Origin: Alteromonas naphthalenivorans
Lineage (GTDB): Bacteria; Pseudomonadota; Gammaproteobacteria; Enterobacterales; Alteromonadaceae
DNA length: 64,000 bases
Assembly (NCBI RefSeq): GCF_000213655.1
Contig: NC_015554.1
Span: 1,488,001-1,552,000, forward strand
Direction: 5' to 3'
The notes beneath the pieces are model-generated. The model ran no database searches. It saw only the letters and a list, made by a program, of their open reading frames with translations, and was not told the DNA's origin. The translations under genes and the position numbers were made by a program. Shown one piece after another: positions 28,493 through 39,133 of this stretch. Position 1 is the stretch's first letter. Each line of letters starts with the position of its first letter.

Positions 28493-28747
28493 GCCTTTAC
28501 CACCAGTGGTTGTTTTTTATATTTGAGCATAATTATTTCCGTGGGGCTAATGGTATTCATTCTTGTTTGACCAAGTGTTTAAAGCAAGTTTTATTCCCAT
28601 TAAAACCAATGTGTTACAATTAGCGTGATTGTGCCTTTCACAATTGTACGTAAACTGTGCATTTATTGCTTGCTGCACCTGTCACTTAAGCGTATAAACC
28701 TGCATCCGTTTACGTGCGCCACTGCTGCGCAAAGCCAAAAATTAATC

Positions 28748-29419
28748 ATGGAACGTTTCTCGTTAGATTTACCTTCACCTCTTTATGTTTTTGATGAAAT
28801 TTACTTCAGTGGTATCGTCAGCGATTTACTCGAAAAGGGCTTTAGTATAAGGCCTTTAGGCGTACCAGAGTTTGTTATAGATGCACTGGTCGCTTGCCAA
28901 GATACCCTGTCTAAGCAAGCATATCGGCGCGGGGGCATTGGTCGGTCTGAGCAATTTCAACACCTCGAAAAAGTCAGAAGCGATGAGATATGCTGGATAG
29001 ACGGTTCCTCATCAGAAGGGCAATTGTGGCTAGACTGGTGTGAGGCTTTAAGGCTGTATATTAATCGCCATTTATTCATGGGGTTATTCTCATTCGAGAG
29101 CCACTTTGCCTGTTACGCACCCGGTAATTTTTACAGACGTCATCTAGATGCTTTCAAAGGTGAAAGCAATAGAATGTTATCGGTGGTGACCTATTTAAAT
29201 GATGATTGGCAAACTACTGATGGTGGCGAGTTAGTATTATATACCAATGAAAAAGATGACCTTGGCGTGAGGGTGTTACCTGAAAAAGGCACCATTGCCA
29301 TTTTTCTTAGTGAGGATTTTCCGCACGAGGTACTCACCGCAAAACGCGAGCGGCACTCAGTTGCGGGGTGGTTTAGGTTGAATACCAGTATTAATGAAAA
29401 TATTGATCCACCAAAGTAA
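28748..29419 (+). CDS. 2OG-Fe(II) oxygenase (prolyl-4-hydroxylase-like)
   Basis: 223 residues from Met at 28748; a GTG at 28625 gives 41 unconserved residues more and is less likely. The double-stranded beta-helix core is visible: HLDAF supplies the His132-x-Asp134 iron pair, PHEVL gives His193, and RHSVAGWFR supplies the 2-oxoglutarate-binding Arg. TDGGELVLY and KGTIAIFLSEDFPHE are typical of the P4Hc family. Substrate is unknown; related bacterial proteins hydroxylate prolyl residues of ribosomal or secreted proteins. It is divergent from the GNAT-nitrilase gene with 255 bases between. Confidence 0.88.
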   Translation: MERFSLDLPSPLYVFDEIYFSGIVSDLLEKGFSIRPLGVPEFVIDALVACQDTLSKQAYRRGGIGRSEQFQHLEKVRSDEICWIDGSSSEGQLWLDWCEALRLYINRHLFMGLFSFESHFACYAPGNFYRRHLDAFKGESNRMLSVVTYLNDDWQTTDGGELVLYTNEKDDLGVRVLPEKGTIAIFLSEDFPHEVLTAKRERHSVAGWFRLNTSINENIDPPK

Positions 29420-29618
29420 TTCACCTATGGCTAAACCCTTGCTTCTAATGCTAGTATCAATACGATAAGTCAAAAGTATAATTCCCAAGTGATGCAGTTA
29501 CTGTTAAACCCCAACAGTAGATTATTGACTTATAATATCGTAGATAGTTAAACCCTCCATTTAACAAATGTGGTAACTACGATAAGTCTTAGGGACAAGA
29601 AAAAAAGTGATTGGTTGA

Positions 29619-31307
29619 ATGTTGGAAAAAATTCCTGCCCCCACCTCAAAAGAGGATTTGCGCGTTCTGGTTATCGACAACCAGGGTTTAGTGCACGATG
29701 TTGTAGCCTCTGCGTTGCATGCTATTGGTATCAAACACGTTGTGAGTGCATTTAATGCCTTTCACGCTATTCGCTTGTGTGGAGAAAAGCGTTTTGATTT
29801 TGTGCTGCTTGCATTCAATGTTAGTCACGACAAAGATGGTTTTCATTTATTTGAAGAGCTTAGACACTTAAATCATATCAATGACACCACAACGGTTATC
29901 TTTCTAAGTGCTGAAACATCGCCAGAATTGGTTAATTGCATTGTTGAATTACAGCCTGATGATTTTTGGGTGAAACCGCTAAAGCCAAGTAGTATCGAGT
30001 CTCGTTTAAATTATTTACTTCAGATACGCTATAAACTTCATAAAATGATGCACTGCATGAAGGTCGGCGACTATTCTACCGCAATGTACTATGCCGAGCG
30101 TCAATTAAAAGATGTGTCACTATCTGACTATCATCCTAGAATTAGGCGTCTTATTGGTGAGTGTTTGCTGCAATTACGTGACTATGAAACCTCTGAAAAT
30201 TACTACCGTGAACTTCTGCAAACCATGGACCATGCTTGGGTCCATATTGGCTTAGCCCGTTCCTTGTTACGACAGGATGAATTGGAAGAAGCGCAATCTA
30301 TGGTTGAAGATTTATTACTTCGTACAGATACCCGTTTTTTAACCTATGATTTGTTGGCACAGTACTTTATTGAGAAAGAACAATTTGAGTTAGCTTACGA
30401 ACAAATGAAAGAAGCGAGTAAGTTAGCGCCTCGTAACATTGAACGTAATAAGCGGTTGTGGGATTTGGCACGGCTTAACCACGACAAAGTAGGTCAGTTG
30501 TCGGCGGTACAAAATATGGCGAAGTTTGCCAAGAATTCTATTCATGATTCACCTGAGCTTGCTTTGAATGTAATTCGTTCTACCATCGATTTAGCCACTA
30601 GCCTTGGCGCTGGGGAAGGTGATAGATACATACAACGTGCGCAAAATGACTTGGAAGAGATCAGTCAGCAAAAAGGGGTTCAAATCCAACTTGGCGACCA
30701 AATTGATGTTATTAAAGCGCGTATGTTGTGCCTTCGAAATCAAAAGAAGTCGGCTGAGGAAATCATGAACGCCAGTTCAGTGCATACCACTGGGCAATCG
30801 ATGGAAGATAACCTAGACAAAATGAAAGCTTTTCATGAGCTAGGCATGCGTGAGCAGTGCATCAGTATTTTAGAAAAGCTTAAAACGCAAATTGAGGGTG
30901 ATACCTTTTCTTCGCAAGTCGTCGATGAATATCTCAAGCAAGAGTCTATTGAACGCACAGAGATACAGTTCACGACTAAAGAATTGAAGAACATGGCTAC
31001 GGTGCACTATAAAGAGAACCGGTTGCAGCCTGCTTACAATAACTTGCGACAAGCACTTACTATTTCGCCTAAAGACAAACAAATTGCATTGAGTTTAATG
31101 AAGGTGTTGCTTCAACTGCACAGCACCCAACCATTGAATGATGAGCAACTGGAAGTGGTTACACTGGCAGCACGCATGTTAACTAACGAAAAGTTATCAG
31201 CTTCACAAGCAGACAAGCGCGATCAGTATATTGATAAGTTAGGGCTTGAGGTAGAAGCGCCTAACGATAAGGAAGCCTTGGGCGTTCTTGGTCACCCTAC
31301 AGCTTAA
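29619..31307 (+). CDS. TPR protein with degenerate response-regulator receiver
   Basis: 562 residues. Residues 13-140 have the receiver fold, but key residues are changed: acidic pair Asp20-Asn21, and the position of the phospho-acceptor Asp is Ala65 in LLAFNVS, while Ser97 and Lys119 (VKPLKP) remain. Phosphorylation is therefore unlikely. The rest is helical with TPR-like repeats (SENYYRELLQTMDHAWVHIGLARSLL; YEQMKEASKLAPRN; AYNNLRQALTISPKDKQIAL). Related TPR-response regulators exist in marine gammaproteobacteria and may act as scaffolds. Downstream is a bidirectional terminator. Confidence 0.85.
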   Translation: MLEKIPAPTSKEDLRVLVIDNQGLVHDVVASALHAIGIKHVVSAFNAFHAIRLCGEKRFDFVLLAFNVSHDKDGFHLFEELRHLNHINDTTTVIFLSAETSPELVNCIVELQPDDFWVKPLKPSSIESRLNYLLQIRYKLHKMMHCMKVGDYSTAMYYAERQLKDVSLSDYHPRIRRLIGECLLQLRDYETSENYYRELLQTMDHAWVHIGLARSLLRQDELEEAQSMVEDLLLRTDTRFLTYDLLAQYFIEKEQFELAYEQMKEASKLAPRNIERNKRLWDLARLNHDKVGQLSAVQNMAKFAKNSIHDSPELALNVIRSTIDLATSLGAGEGDRYIQRAQNDLEEISQQKGVQIQLGDQIDVIKARMLCLRNQKKSAEEIMNASSVHTTGQSMEDNLDKMKAFHELGMREQCISILEKLKTQIEGDTFSSQVVDEYLKQESIERTEIQFTTKELKNMATVHYKENRLQPAYNNLRQALTISPKDKQIALSLMKVLLQLHSTQPLNDEQLEVVTLAARMLTNEKLSASQADKRDQYIDKLGLEVEAPNDKEALGVLGHPTA

Positions 31308-31398
31308 ATGAGTAAAGCGGACAGTGAATCTGCCTGCGTAAACTAAACCATGCGCCAATAGGGCATTACACGGATACAAAGCAGATACAAAGTACATA

Positions 31399-31436
31399 TA
31401 AAAAGGGGATGGTTTATAAAACCATCCCCTTTTTTT
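31399..31436. terminator. Bidirectional intrinsic terminator
   Basis: 13-bp stem AAAAGGGGATGGT / ACCATCCCCTTTT (31401-31413 with 31421-31433) with T or A tracts on both sides, serving the TPR gene (+) and the nuclease gene (-). A second hairpin AACCGCCA / TGGCGGTT at 31444-31470 lies nearer the nuclease end. Confidence 0.92.
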
Positions 31437-31483
31437 ATTTATAAACCGCCAGCGTTTATTTGTGGCGGTTACGTTTGATGAAT

Positions 31484-34051
31484 TTACTTAGCTGAACGGC
31501 GGCGAAAGGTTAGAACACCAGCCATTAATGCTAAGATGAAACCCATAGAGCCGCCTGAATCGTTGTCATCTTCAATAGGATCAGCTTCATCAGGTAATTC
31601 TGCTTCTAAGTTGAAGGTTGCAATGAACGGGTCGTGATCTGAGCTGCGGAATGGACCTACATCAGTAAATGCATAGCCGTCTTCATCAGGGTAGTAAGAA
31701 AGCGCTTGGTCGTACTGGAATTGGTAAACTTCAGGAGAGTTAATGCTCCAATGCGCACCGTCTACCGCATCAGCAAGCATGGTTTCACTTGCTAGCACAT
31801 GGTCTAAGCTGCCCACTTGCTCTGTACCGTAGAACCAGTAAGAGTAACCTTCAGCATCAAACTCTTCTGCAAGATTTACGTAACCATAATTAGCCGTTAC
31901 TTCTACAGAGGCACCATCGTCCATACCTGTATTTGCTGCGGTCATTACCGTGTAACCTTGGGTTTCAGCGGTGTAGTCGGTAAGTACTGCAACCGGATCT
32001 TCTGCACTGTACGAGTTCAAGTCACCTAATACTAAAATGCGCTCAGGTAAGCTTTCATCGCTTAATGCTTCACCAAGTGTAATAGCAGCAGATACACGAA
32101 GTGCATTACAGCTGCCTTGTATGGTATCCGTTTCACTGACTGCTTCAGCAAGATCTTCACCACACTCTGAACCTTTCGATTTAAAGTGGTTAACGGCAAC
32201 AGCAAAGGTTTTACCACTTTCAATGTGAGCAAACGATTGAATTAAAGAAGGGCGCATTTGTGCAACGCTGTCTTCATCAATTTGCTGAATTGGCATGTCT
32301 ACTACTTGTGCATCACCTTCAGGCGTCACAATAGATGCGCGGTATAACAAGCCAACGGTAATAGCATCAGTACCAATTTCTGTGCTATCAGCAGTGCTGA
32401 TAAATGAATACTGTTCAGTATCGGCAAGCTCAGCGTTTACCGCAGCCACTAGGCTAACAATAGCACTGTCATCGCCAAATCCATCGTTTTCAATTTCCAT
32501 TAAGCCAACAACGTCAGCGTTCAAGCCTACAATGGCTTCAACGATACGGGCTTCTTGTAATGCGAATTCAGTTTCGTCTTCTGCACCACGGTTTGCATCG
32601 AAATCGAAGGTTACATCGCCGTTAGCATCAACTTCGCCATTGAAGTAGTTCAATACGTTGAAGGTAGCAATCGATAAGTTACCTTCAGTTACCACTGGGT
32701 TCGCTTCGCGAGTAGAAGTTACTGTAATCACATCGGTAGGGTTAATTCTAAACGCACCGAAGCTATAATTTAGCGGGCCGCTTGCAGACACAGTATCACC
32801 AATACGAATAGCATTTGCGTAGCTAAAGGTAGGGAAGTAGTTAATGGTGTCTGGGTAACTAGAACTGCTGTTATCTTCGATTTTAAGTAAGCTGGCTTCT
32901 GAGGCTGCAACTGCTTCAACGTATGCGTCTGAAAGTGGTGCTGCTACGTCGCTAGGCTGGCGTTTAACGCTGTCACTTACTTGAATTTCGCCGTAACGCC
33001 ACAAATCGTTTGTGCTAGTTACCGTTGCATCAACAACAGAAGCTAGCATGCCTTCAAATGGCTCAAGGGAATAATCGTAAGGCATATCGATAGTCGTCAT
33101 CAATACGTCATCGCTTGCGCCACAATCAAGTGCAGTCACATCGCTGTCTAAGTTAAGCGTAGTCATGCCGTAGTTTTCAACTACTTCACCGTATAGGCGA
33201 GCAACGTTACCTACCGCAATAGTAGTGCTACCGTTAACGAAAATACCTTCAGAAGTGGCATCATCACCATCGCTATCCGCTGTTTCTTCTTGTAAGAAGA
33301 AACCGCCCGCACCCATGCCAGTAACAATGGCTTCAACAATATGGCTGTTACCAACTTCTTCTGAAGCATCGCCACTACCTTGAATGGTGCTAATAAGGGT
33401 TGCTGCGTCAGCACAAACACCTAGCTCAATAACGGGCTCTTCTGGTGGAACTTCATCATCACCGCCGCCTTCAGTACTAAAAGTAGCAACAGGGAAGGGC
33501 GTGGTGGCGGCTGCATTGGTTGCTGCATCATCTAGTGCGTCTACGCCACTGTAAGTCCAATTGTCAGAGGAGAAAGTCCCGCCATTAGCGACTGAACCAT
33601 CTTTTCGGTAAGCCCAACCGTCTAAGTATTCCCATGCTGTGCCGTTACCATCAACATTAATGTCACCGAAAGTATCAACAACGGCTTCATTTTCGAAAAG
33701 CTCTACCGCATCATCGCCATTAATACCCATGGCCGAAGTATCGTAGTCTGGTGCATAACCGAAAAACTCAGTAAAACCATCAATTTCAGATGCTACGTAA
33801 ATATAACTACCCGCTGAGGCGCTATCTGCTGGGAAAGTAAATTCTACGCCATCAGTGCCGCCGCCATTGTTGGCTGAGCCAAGCCCGTAGACCGATAAAT
33901 CTGGAATATCGTTTACAACGTAAAGTTCAACAGCTTTAGGAAGGCCGCCGGTAAGTGACGCATCAACAACACCGCTGATAACTAAGTCGCTGGCATTGGC
34001 CGAAAATGCAGTAAGAATACCTGCTGTTATAAGTGACAATGGAGTTTTCAC
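31484..34051 (-). CDS. ExeM/NucH-type extracellular endonuclease with GlyGly-CTERM
   Basis: 855-residue secreted nuclease. Starting at a GTG, with AGAGGG upstream, it gives the signal peptide KTPLSLITAGILTAFSANA; a TTG 42 bases earlier is less plausible. An LTD-like N-terminal domain (to about 180) is followed by an OB-like region and an endonuclease/exonuclease/phosphatase domain (about 460-820; FNVLNYF, LMEIEND, VLGDLNSY, SSDHDPFIA). The C-terminus has SGGSMGF, a hydrophobic helix and FRRRSAK, the GlyGly-CTERM sorting signal processed by rhombosortase after type II export. ExeM of Shewanella degrades extracellular DNA in biofilms. The inferred role is nutrient or phosphate scavenging and biofilm turnover. 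Confidence 0.92.
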   Translation of the reverse strand: MKTPLSLITAGILTAFSANASDLVISGVVDASLTGGLPKAVELYVVNDIPDLSVYGLGSANNGGGTDGVEFTFPADSASAGSYIYVASEIDGFTEFFGYAPDYDTSAMGINGDDAVELFENEAVVDTFGDINVDGNGTAWEYLDGWAYRKDGSVANGGTFSSDNWTYSGVDALDDAATNAAATTPFPVATFSTEGGGDDEVPPEEPVIELGVCADAATLISTIQGSGDASEEVGNSHIVEAIVTGMGAGGFFLQEETADSDGDDATSEGIFVNGSTTIAVGNVARLYGEVVENYGMTTLNLDSDVTALDCGASDDVLMTTIDMPYDYSLEPFEGMLASVVDATVTSTNDLWRYGEIQVSDSVKRQPSDVAAPLSDAYVEAVAASEASLLKIEDNSSSSYPDTINYFPTFSYANAIRIGDTVSASGPLNYSFGAFRINPTDVITVTSTREANPVVTEGNLSIATFNVLNYFNGEVDANGDVTFDFDANRGAEDETEFALQEARIVEAIVGLNADVVGLMEIENDGFGDDSAIVSLVAAVNAELADTEQYSFISTADSTEIGTDAITVGLLYRASIVTPEGDAQVVDMPIQQIDEDSVAQMRPSLIQSFAHIESGKTFAVAVNHFKSKGSECGEDLAEAVSETDTIQGSCNALRVSAAITLGEALSDESLPERILVLGDLNSYSAEDPVAVLTDYTAETQGYTVMTAANTGMDDGASVEVTANYGYVNLAEEFDAEGYSYWFYGTEQVGSLDHVLASETMLADAVDGAHWSINSPEVYQFQYDQALSYYPDEDGYAFTDVGPFRSSDHDPFIATFNLEAELPDEADPIEDDNDSGGSMGFILALMAGVLTFRRRSAK

Positions 34052-34334
34052 TGGTTGTTTCCCTCTTAGGTCTTTTATTATTAGGTCTGTCAAAGCAGAC
34101 CCTCTTTGTTATTGCTAGACCTAGCCTATAACTATAATGTCAACGCAGGAATGACTTAACGTTATTCAAGTTTATTTTTAATATGTATATATAAATCAGC
34201 GTCTTAGTCTATTCAAATAAAGTTATTTATGACATTGGCTCGTCATAAAAGGCATTTTGCATCTATAAATAACACTACAAAGACTAAAAATTTTTCAGTG
34301 CACACTTGTTATCGCTAGACGATAAACACCCGCG

Positions 34335-35660
34335 TTACATGTTTTTTAGCGCATCGCAAAACCAACTGTGGTCATCAATAACTTGCTTTGCATAATGATT
34401 AGCACTAGTAATTAGCGCACTATTAGTATGGTGGTTTAACGCTTTTACAGCACTTTTCGCAAAGCGTGTACTTCGCCTGTCACCACGACAATGGGCTAAC
34501 GCAAGCGTATAGCCGCACAGTTTAGCGAAATAACCAAAGTCTCCGTTTCGCGCTTTATTTCCCATACCAATATCATGAGGGTCTAGTCCTACTTTGGCGT
34601 GGTGGCGTGAGCGAATTAACCAGTGTGCATTGTCCCAAATAACCTCATCGAGCAATAAATCTGGACGGCGCTGCATTCGTCGTTGGCTGCGTGCGGTCAG
34701 ATGAGCAGGGTTCAATCGATTCACCGGGCACACATTATCGAAGTAGAATAAGGGCGCGGCTTTGCGCTGTTGTTTTACCTCAACAATGTGACAATAACGA
34801 AAGCTTTCTGCGTTATGCGGTTTTTTGGGGCCAACTAAGAAATAGAAGCGGCGCATATTTACCGAACCGGTTCCGGCATTTTCTCTGCTGGTGATATCAA
34901 CAATGTCATCATCCATATAGGGTGCGAATGCCGCTAACACCTGTTGATGTTCTACTGGGCTCAGCGGCGTGTATTTATCAGTAATGTGTTTAAATTTCAG
35001 GCCATCCTGCGTTAAATGAACCGCTTTAGCTAGCGCGCTTTTAGATTCGAACTTTTCGCCGCAAGACGAACGTTCCAATGCTTTGCGATAGAATTTTTTC
35101 AATTTTCCATCAGGCTCTTGTTCCATAGCTTCATTGATAACTGTCGCATCTTCAGTCACGCGTTGACATGTAGCCACGTATTCCTGAAGGAATAGGTATT
35201 GGGCGTGATTAACCTGGTGGGTGTCTACTGCTGGTTTTAACGGGCCTGGCATGTCTATCAAAAAGCGGCCTTCAGAAATACCTTTGCAATGGGCTTCTAC
35301 CAGAGACAATGAAGTAAGATAGCGAAGAATATCCCAATGTGCATAGCCAACACAGGCATCGTCAAAATCGTTCGGCGTAAAAATAACGGTGTCGCCGTGT
35401 GAGCCTTCCTCAGTAAGAAAACCAAAATTAGACGTATGGCAATCACCCATTACACTGGTGAGTGACATCGAAAAGCATGCCTCTGGCACTGGTAGGTGGC
35501 GATTTGCTAGGTCTGCATAAAATAGTTGTGCGCTACCGCGGTAAAATACAAATGGGCTTAAGGCCATTTTCAAATGTTTAGCTAAGTGGGGAGAAGGTAA
35601 GGTGCCGTCAATTTTAGCAATTTCTTGATTAAGAAATTTCGCGCGATCCATAACTGCCAT
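34335..35660 (-). CDS. DUF2252 family protein
   Basis: 441 residues. Conserved signatures FVFYRGSAQLFYADL, GDCHTSNFGF, FTPNDFDDA and AHWDILRYL are those of DUF2252, whose fold resembles aminoglycoside phosphotransferase-like kinases with a catalytic-loop-like GDxHxxNFG. Biochemical function is not established. Cytosolic. ATG at 35660 is used; Met4 at 35651 is an alternative. The same-strand nuclease gene is 283 bases downstream. Confidence 0.85.
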   Translation of the reverse strand: MAVMDRAKFLNQEIAKIDGTLPSPHLAKHLKMALSPFVFYRGSAQLFYADLANRHLPVPEACFSMSLTSVMGDCHTSNFGFLTEEGSHGDTVIFTPNDFDDACVGYAHWDILRYLTSLSLVEAHCKGISEGRFLIDMPGPLKPAVDTHQVNHAQYLFLQEYVATCQRVTEDATVINEAMEQEPDGKLKKFYRKALERSSCGEKFESKSALAKAVHLTQDGLKFKHITDKYTPLSPVEHQQVLAAFAPYMDDDIVDITSRENAGTGSVNMRRFYFLVGPKKPHNAESFRYCHIVEVKQQRKAAPLFYFDNVCPVNRLNPAHLTARSQRRMQRRPDLLLDEVIWDNAHWLIRSRHHAKVGLDPHDIGMGNKARNGDFGYFAKLCGYTLALAHCRGDRRSTRFAKSAVKALNHHTNSALITSANHYAKQVIDDHSWFCDALKNM

Positions 35661-35992
35661 GCCGTTGTAACAATGATGGCATTAACATTACCTTTATTGG
35701 TATTTGAATGCGAGGCTTGCGTGGGGAGGTGGAATGTGAGAAATTTCGCTTGTTCGGGATTTTTGCGATTAATTTATATTATTGATTGGTAAATTTGATT
35801 GAAACATTCAAAAATACCAATTAGTTTTTTTAAAAAAACCGCGCTATTCTTATCACCAGTTTCAACGAAGTCGAGTTTAACCAAAACCGATTCTGGTTGG
35901 TTGCACTGGGCTTTGTAATATTTCGTACTATTTGTATTGGATAGGACTTTACTAACAATACAAAATTTATTCACTTAATGGAGAAAGTAAAC
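35661..35992. promoter_or_regulatory. Intergenic region upstream of ahpC with inverted repeat
   Basis: A divergent region between the DUF2252 gene and ahpC. ATTGGTA at 35785-35791 and TACCAAT at 35815-35821 form a 7-bp inverted repeat with a 23-base spacer. An OxyR consensus is not clear, so the regulator is unassigned. No coding sequence is supported. Confidence 0.45.
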
Positions 35993-36556
35993 ATGGCATT
36001 AATTAACACTGCTATCAAACCGTTCAAAGCACAAGCATTTAAAGACGGCGAGTTCATCGAAGTAAGCAGCGAAGATATCAGCGGTAAGTGGGCAGTATTT
36101 GTTTTCTATCCAGCCGATTTCACGTTTGTATGCCCAACTGAGCTTGGCGACATTGCTGATAAGTACGAAGAGCTTCAGTCTCGTGGCGTAGAAGTATTCT
36201 CAGTATCTACTGATACTCACTTCACTCACAAAGCGTGGCACGATTCGTCTGACACTATCAACAAAATCAAGTTCGCAATGATTGGTGACCCAACGGGTGA
36301 AATCACTCGCAACTTCGATTGTATGCGTGAAACTATGGGTCTAGCTGACCGTGCAACATTTGTAGTTGACCCAGAAGGTATCGTGCAAGCGATGGAAATC
36401 ACTTCTGAAGGTATCGGCCGTGATGCAGACGACCTAGTTCGCAAAATCAAAGCTGCTCAGTACGTTGCTTCTCACCCAGGTGAAGTTTGCCCAGCTAAAT
36501 GGAAAGAAGGCGAAGCTACACTAGCTCCTTCTCTTGACCTAGTAGGCAAAATCTAA
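35993..36556 (+). CDS. ahpC: Alkyl hydroperoxide reductase subunit C (typical 2-Cys peroxiredoxin)
   Basis: 187 residues starting [11 protein letters not shown], as in homologues, with GGAGAAAG upstream; the five extra codons before it are not conserved. Peroxidatic Cys47 (FTFVCPTE) and resolving Cys166 (GEVCPAKW) match E. coli AhpC. It reduces H2O2 and organic hydroperoxides in the cytosol and is recycled by AhpF, encoded 149 bases downstream. The sequence is close to E. coli AhpC throughout. Confidence 0.98.
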   Translation: MALINTAIKPFKAQAFKDGEFIEVSSEDISGKWAVFVFYPADFTFVCPTELGDIADKYEELQSRGVEVFSVSTDTHFTHKAWHDSSDTINKIKFAMIGDPTGEITRNFDCMRETMGLADRATFVVDPEGIVQAMEITSEGIGRDADDLVRKIKAAQYVASHPGEVCPAKWKEGEATLAPSLDLVGKI

Positions 36557-36705
36557 GCAACCGCTTAGCGCTTATAAGTAATTTTTAAGCAAGTAATGGG
36601 AGTGGGCCTCCACTCCCTATCTAATAAATTTCCAATTCCTGCTTATGTTGTTAGCCTGAAAAATGGTTGGCGGGGATCGGCGTGTCGAAAATAAGGCAGA
36701 CTACC

Positions 36706-38295
36706 GTGTTAACTAAAGAAATTTTACAAGCGTTGAAAGGCTATGCTGAGTCAATGCAGAAAAACGTAACCTTCGTCGTACAGACCGGTGAACACAGCAA
36801 GCGTGAAGAGCTTGTGTCGTTTCTGTCCGACATTGCTGGTGTAAGTGACAAACTAAGCCTTGAAGAGCGCGACACTAAGGGTGTTTTACGCAGCTCAATC
36901 AGTTTTTTACTGGAAGCTGATGGTGAAGATACAGGCATTCGCTTTTCTGGTATTCCTGGCGGTCACGAATTTAACTCGCTTATCTTAGGTATGCTTCACG
37001 CATCAGGTACCGAGCTTAAAATTGATGACAGCGTAAAAGCGATTGTTAAAGGCGTTAAAGAAGAACTTAACTTTGAAGTATTTATCAGCTTAAGCTGCCA
37101 TAACTGCCCAGAAGTCGTTCAAGCGCTTAACCAATTTGCACTACTTAATCCAAACATTACGTCTGAAATGATTGACGGTGGATTGTATCAAAACGTAGTA
37201 GCAGAACGTGATATTCAGGGCGTTCCAAGCGTTTACCTTAATGGTGAGCTATTCGCTAATGGTAAGGTCGATGCATCGGTTCTTATCGATAAACTTATCG
37301 AACGTGACCCATCGCTAAAAGAGGCGAACAAAGGTGAGTCGTTACCGTTACAAGACGTTACCGTAATTGGTGGTGGTCCAGCGGGCGTGGCATCAGCGAT
37401 ATACAGCGCACGTAAAGGTTTAAAAGTGACAGTGGTTGCCGATCGTTTCGGTGGTCAAGTGAAAGATACAATGGGTATTGAGAACCTAATCTCAGTATCT
37501 AAAACTACCGGCCCTGAGCTAGTAGGTAATTTAATGGAACACATGAACGATTATGATATTACGCTTAAAGAGCACGTTCGTGTTGATTCTGTAGAACAAG
37601 GTAATGTTAAAACGATTACGTTATCGTCTGGTGAACAAATTCGTACTCGTTCAATTATTGTTGCTACTGGCGCACGTTGGAGAGAACTCGGTGTGCCAGG
37701 TGAGAAAGAAAACGTAGGTAACGGCGTGGCGTACTGCCCACACTGTGATGGTCCTTTCTTTAAAGGTAAAGACGTTGCAGTTATTGGTGGAGGCAACTCG
37801 GGTATTGAAGCGGCACTTGATTTAGCGGGTATTGTTAAATCGGTAACGGTATTTGAATTCATGCCAGAACTTAAAGCTGACCAAGTACTGATTGACCAAG
37901 CTGAAAAACGTGAAAATATCACGATTATCAGAAACGCAGCGACGCATCAAATCACTGCTGAGAATGGAAAAGTTAATGCTATCGAGTATCAAGATCGCAA
38001 TACTACAGAACTCCATACTCTCCCGCTTTCGGGTGTGTTCGTTCAGATTGGCCTAGTACCAAACAGTCAATTCATGGAAGGCGTGGTTGACATGAGTAAG
38101 TACGGTGAAATCGTTATCGATACTAAGTGCAACACGTCTGCACCAGGTATATTTGCAGCCGGTGACGTTACAACAGTACCTTACAAGCAAATCGTTATTT
38201 CAATGGGCGAGGGTGCAAAAGCGTCATTAGCAGCATTTGAATACTTGCTAAGCCATGAAGTCATAGAGATGGACGAAGAAACACAAGCTGCCTAA
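36706..38295 (+). CDS. ahpF: Alkyl hydroperoxide reductase subunit F
   Basis: 529-residue flavoprotein transferring electrons from NADH to AhpC. The N-terminal tandem thioredoxin-like domain has Cys131-HN-Cys134, and the thioredoxin-reductase part has the FAD motif GGGPAG, NADH motif GGGNSG and redox Cys344-PH-Cys347 (E. coli 129/132 and 345/348). The GTG at 36706 aligns the start with E. coli MLDTNM; other starts (36682 GTG, 36667 TTG) lengthen it without homology. It forms the ahpCF unit with ahpC, with a terminator downstream. Confidence 0.97.
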   Translation: MLTKEILQALKGYAESMQKNVTFVVQTGEHSKREELVSFLSDIAGVSDKLSLEERDTKGVLRSSISFLLEADGEDTGIRFSGIPGGHEFNSLILGMLHASGTELKIDDSVKAIVKGVKEELNFEVFISLSCHNCPEVVQALNQFALLNPNITSEMIDGGLYQNVVAERDIQGVPSVYLNGELFANGKVDASVLIDKLIERDPSLKEANKGESLPLQDVTVIGGGPAGVASAIYSARKGLKVTVVADRFGGQVKDTMGIENLISVSKTTGPELVGNLMEHMNDYDITLKEHVRVDSVEQGNVKTITLSSGEQIRTRSIIVATGARWRELGVPGEKENVGNGVAYCPHCDGPFFKGKDVAVIGGGNSGIEAALDLAGIVKSVTVFEFMPELKADQVLIDQAEKRENITIIRNAATHQITAENGKVNAIEYQDRNTTELHTLPLSGVFVQIGLVPNSQFMEGVVDMSKYGEIVIDTKCNTSAPGIFAAGDVTTVPYKQIVISMGEGAKASLAAFEYLLSHEVIEMDEETQAA

Positions 38296-38325
38296 TTATT
38301 ATTTCTAATAATTAGCGCAATACAT

Positions 38326-38359
38326 AAGGCCGACTTACTCACGTAAGTCGGCCTTTTTT
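38326..38359 (+). terminator. Intrinsic terminator of ahpF
   Basis: 12-13-bp stem AAGGCCGACTTA / TAAGTCGGCCTT with a short loop and T6. Confidence 0.93.
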
Positions 38360-38585
38360 ATGAAGAGAATTTCGCGCTATTTATCCTCAATAAAATATCA
38401 AATAGGAATAATTATTGTTTTCATTAGCCGCTGTTTTTTGGTAATTTATACATAACATCAGTTGATCAGAAAACGCGTAATAAAATCTTACAAGGCTAAG
38501 CATTAAACCTGCCGGGTGACGGCTATTTTTCGCTTGCCGAGCGTTTAAACATTTCAGCACCAATAAAAATATATAAAGGTAAGTT

Positions 38586-39125
38586 ATGTTCATGTTATTT
38601 GCCGCAAGCGGCCTTTCTTTAGCTTCTATGGCGGCAGTCTACCAAAGCTGGCGGCGTCAAACCGGCCCTATGCTGTATGTGGGGATAGGCGTTTGGCTTT
38701 TGTCCTCTATAGCGTGGTCACACTCTGTAGGTTGGGAATTTGGTGTGCTTTACGCGCTGTGTTTACCTGGATTATTAGTGTGGCCTTTTATAGCAATGAA
38801 TCAGTCACACACAGCTGTACCGCATCAAATACCCCAGCCCAGAAAACTAGACTTTTCTCTTCGCACATTAATTCAGCATGCTTTGCACTACATCGTAGTT
38901 TTGCTGCTGTTACTGGTATTTGGCGTCGTTGCATCACTAGCGATTTGTGCACTATTACCGATGGATATAACAGGGCAGTTAGCTACCTGTATGGTGATAT
39001 CACCCATCATTTGGGGGCTTGCAGTTTACCACTACCTAGCTACATCGAAAAAAATTAAAACGGTTGGCGGCTATCTTGTAGCAACAGCAGTAAGTGTAGC
39101 AATACTGATGGCAATGCCAATTTAG
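38586..39125 (+). CDS. Small multi-spanning membrane protein paired with PepSY protein
   Basis: 179 residues with four or five hydrophobic helices (residues 1-20, 30-50, 55-70, 95-120, 130-175) and a His/Gln/Pro-rich loop about 75-92. I do not recognise a named family with certainty; similar proteins accompany PepSY-TM genes next to TonB receptors in marine gammaproteobacteria. Start ATG with AAAGGTAAG upstream. The PepSY gene starts 8 bases after its stop, so they are cotranscribed and probably function in the same membrane complex. Confidence 0.72.
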   Translation: MFMLFAASGLSLASMAAVYQSWRRQTGPMLYVGIGVWLLSSIAWSHSVGWEFGVLYALCLPGLLVWPFIAMNQSHTAVPHQIPQPRKLDFSLRTLIQHALHYIVVLLLLLVFGVVASLAICALLPMDITGQLATCMVISPIIWGLAVYHYLATSKKIKTVGGYLVATAVSVAILMAMPI

Positions 39126-39133
39126 GAATTAAA

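Noticed and set aside
34225..34235. Pho box upstream of the secreted nuclease
   Set aside because: One half-site (ATGTCATAAAT on the minus strand) is seen, but no second direct repeat at 11-base spacing.
35900..35992. OxyR site before ahpC
   Set aside because: ATAG and CTAT-like elements are scattered without the four-part spacing of an OxyR site.
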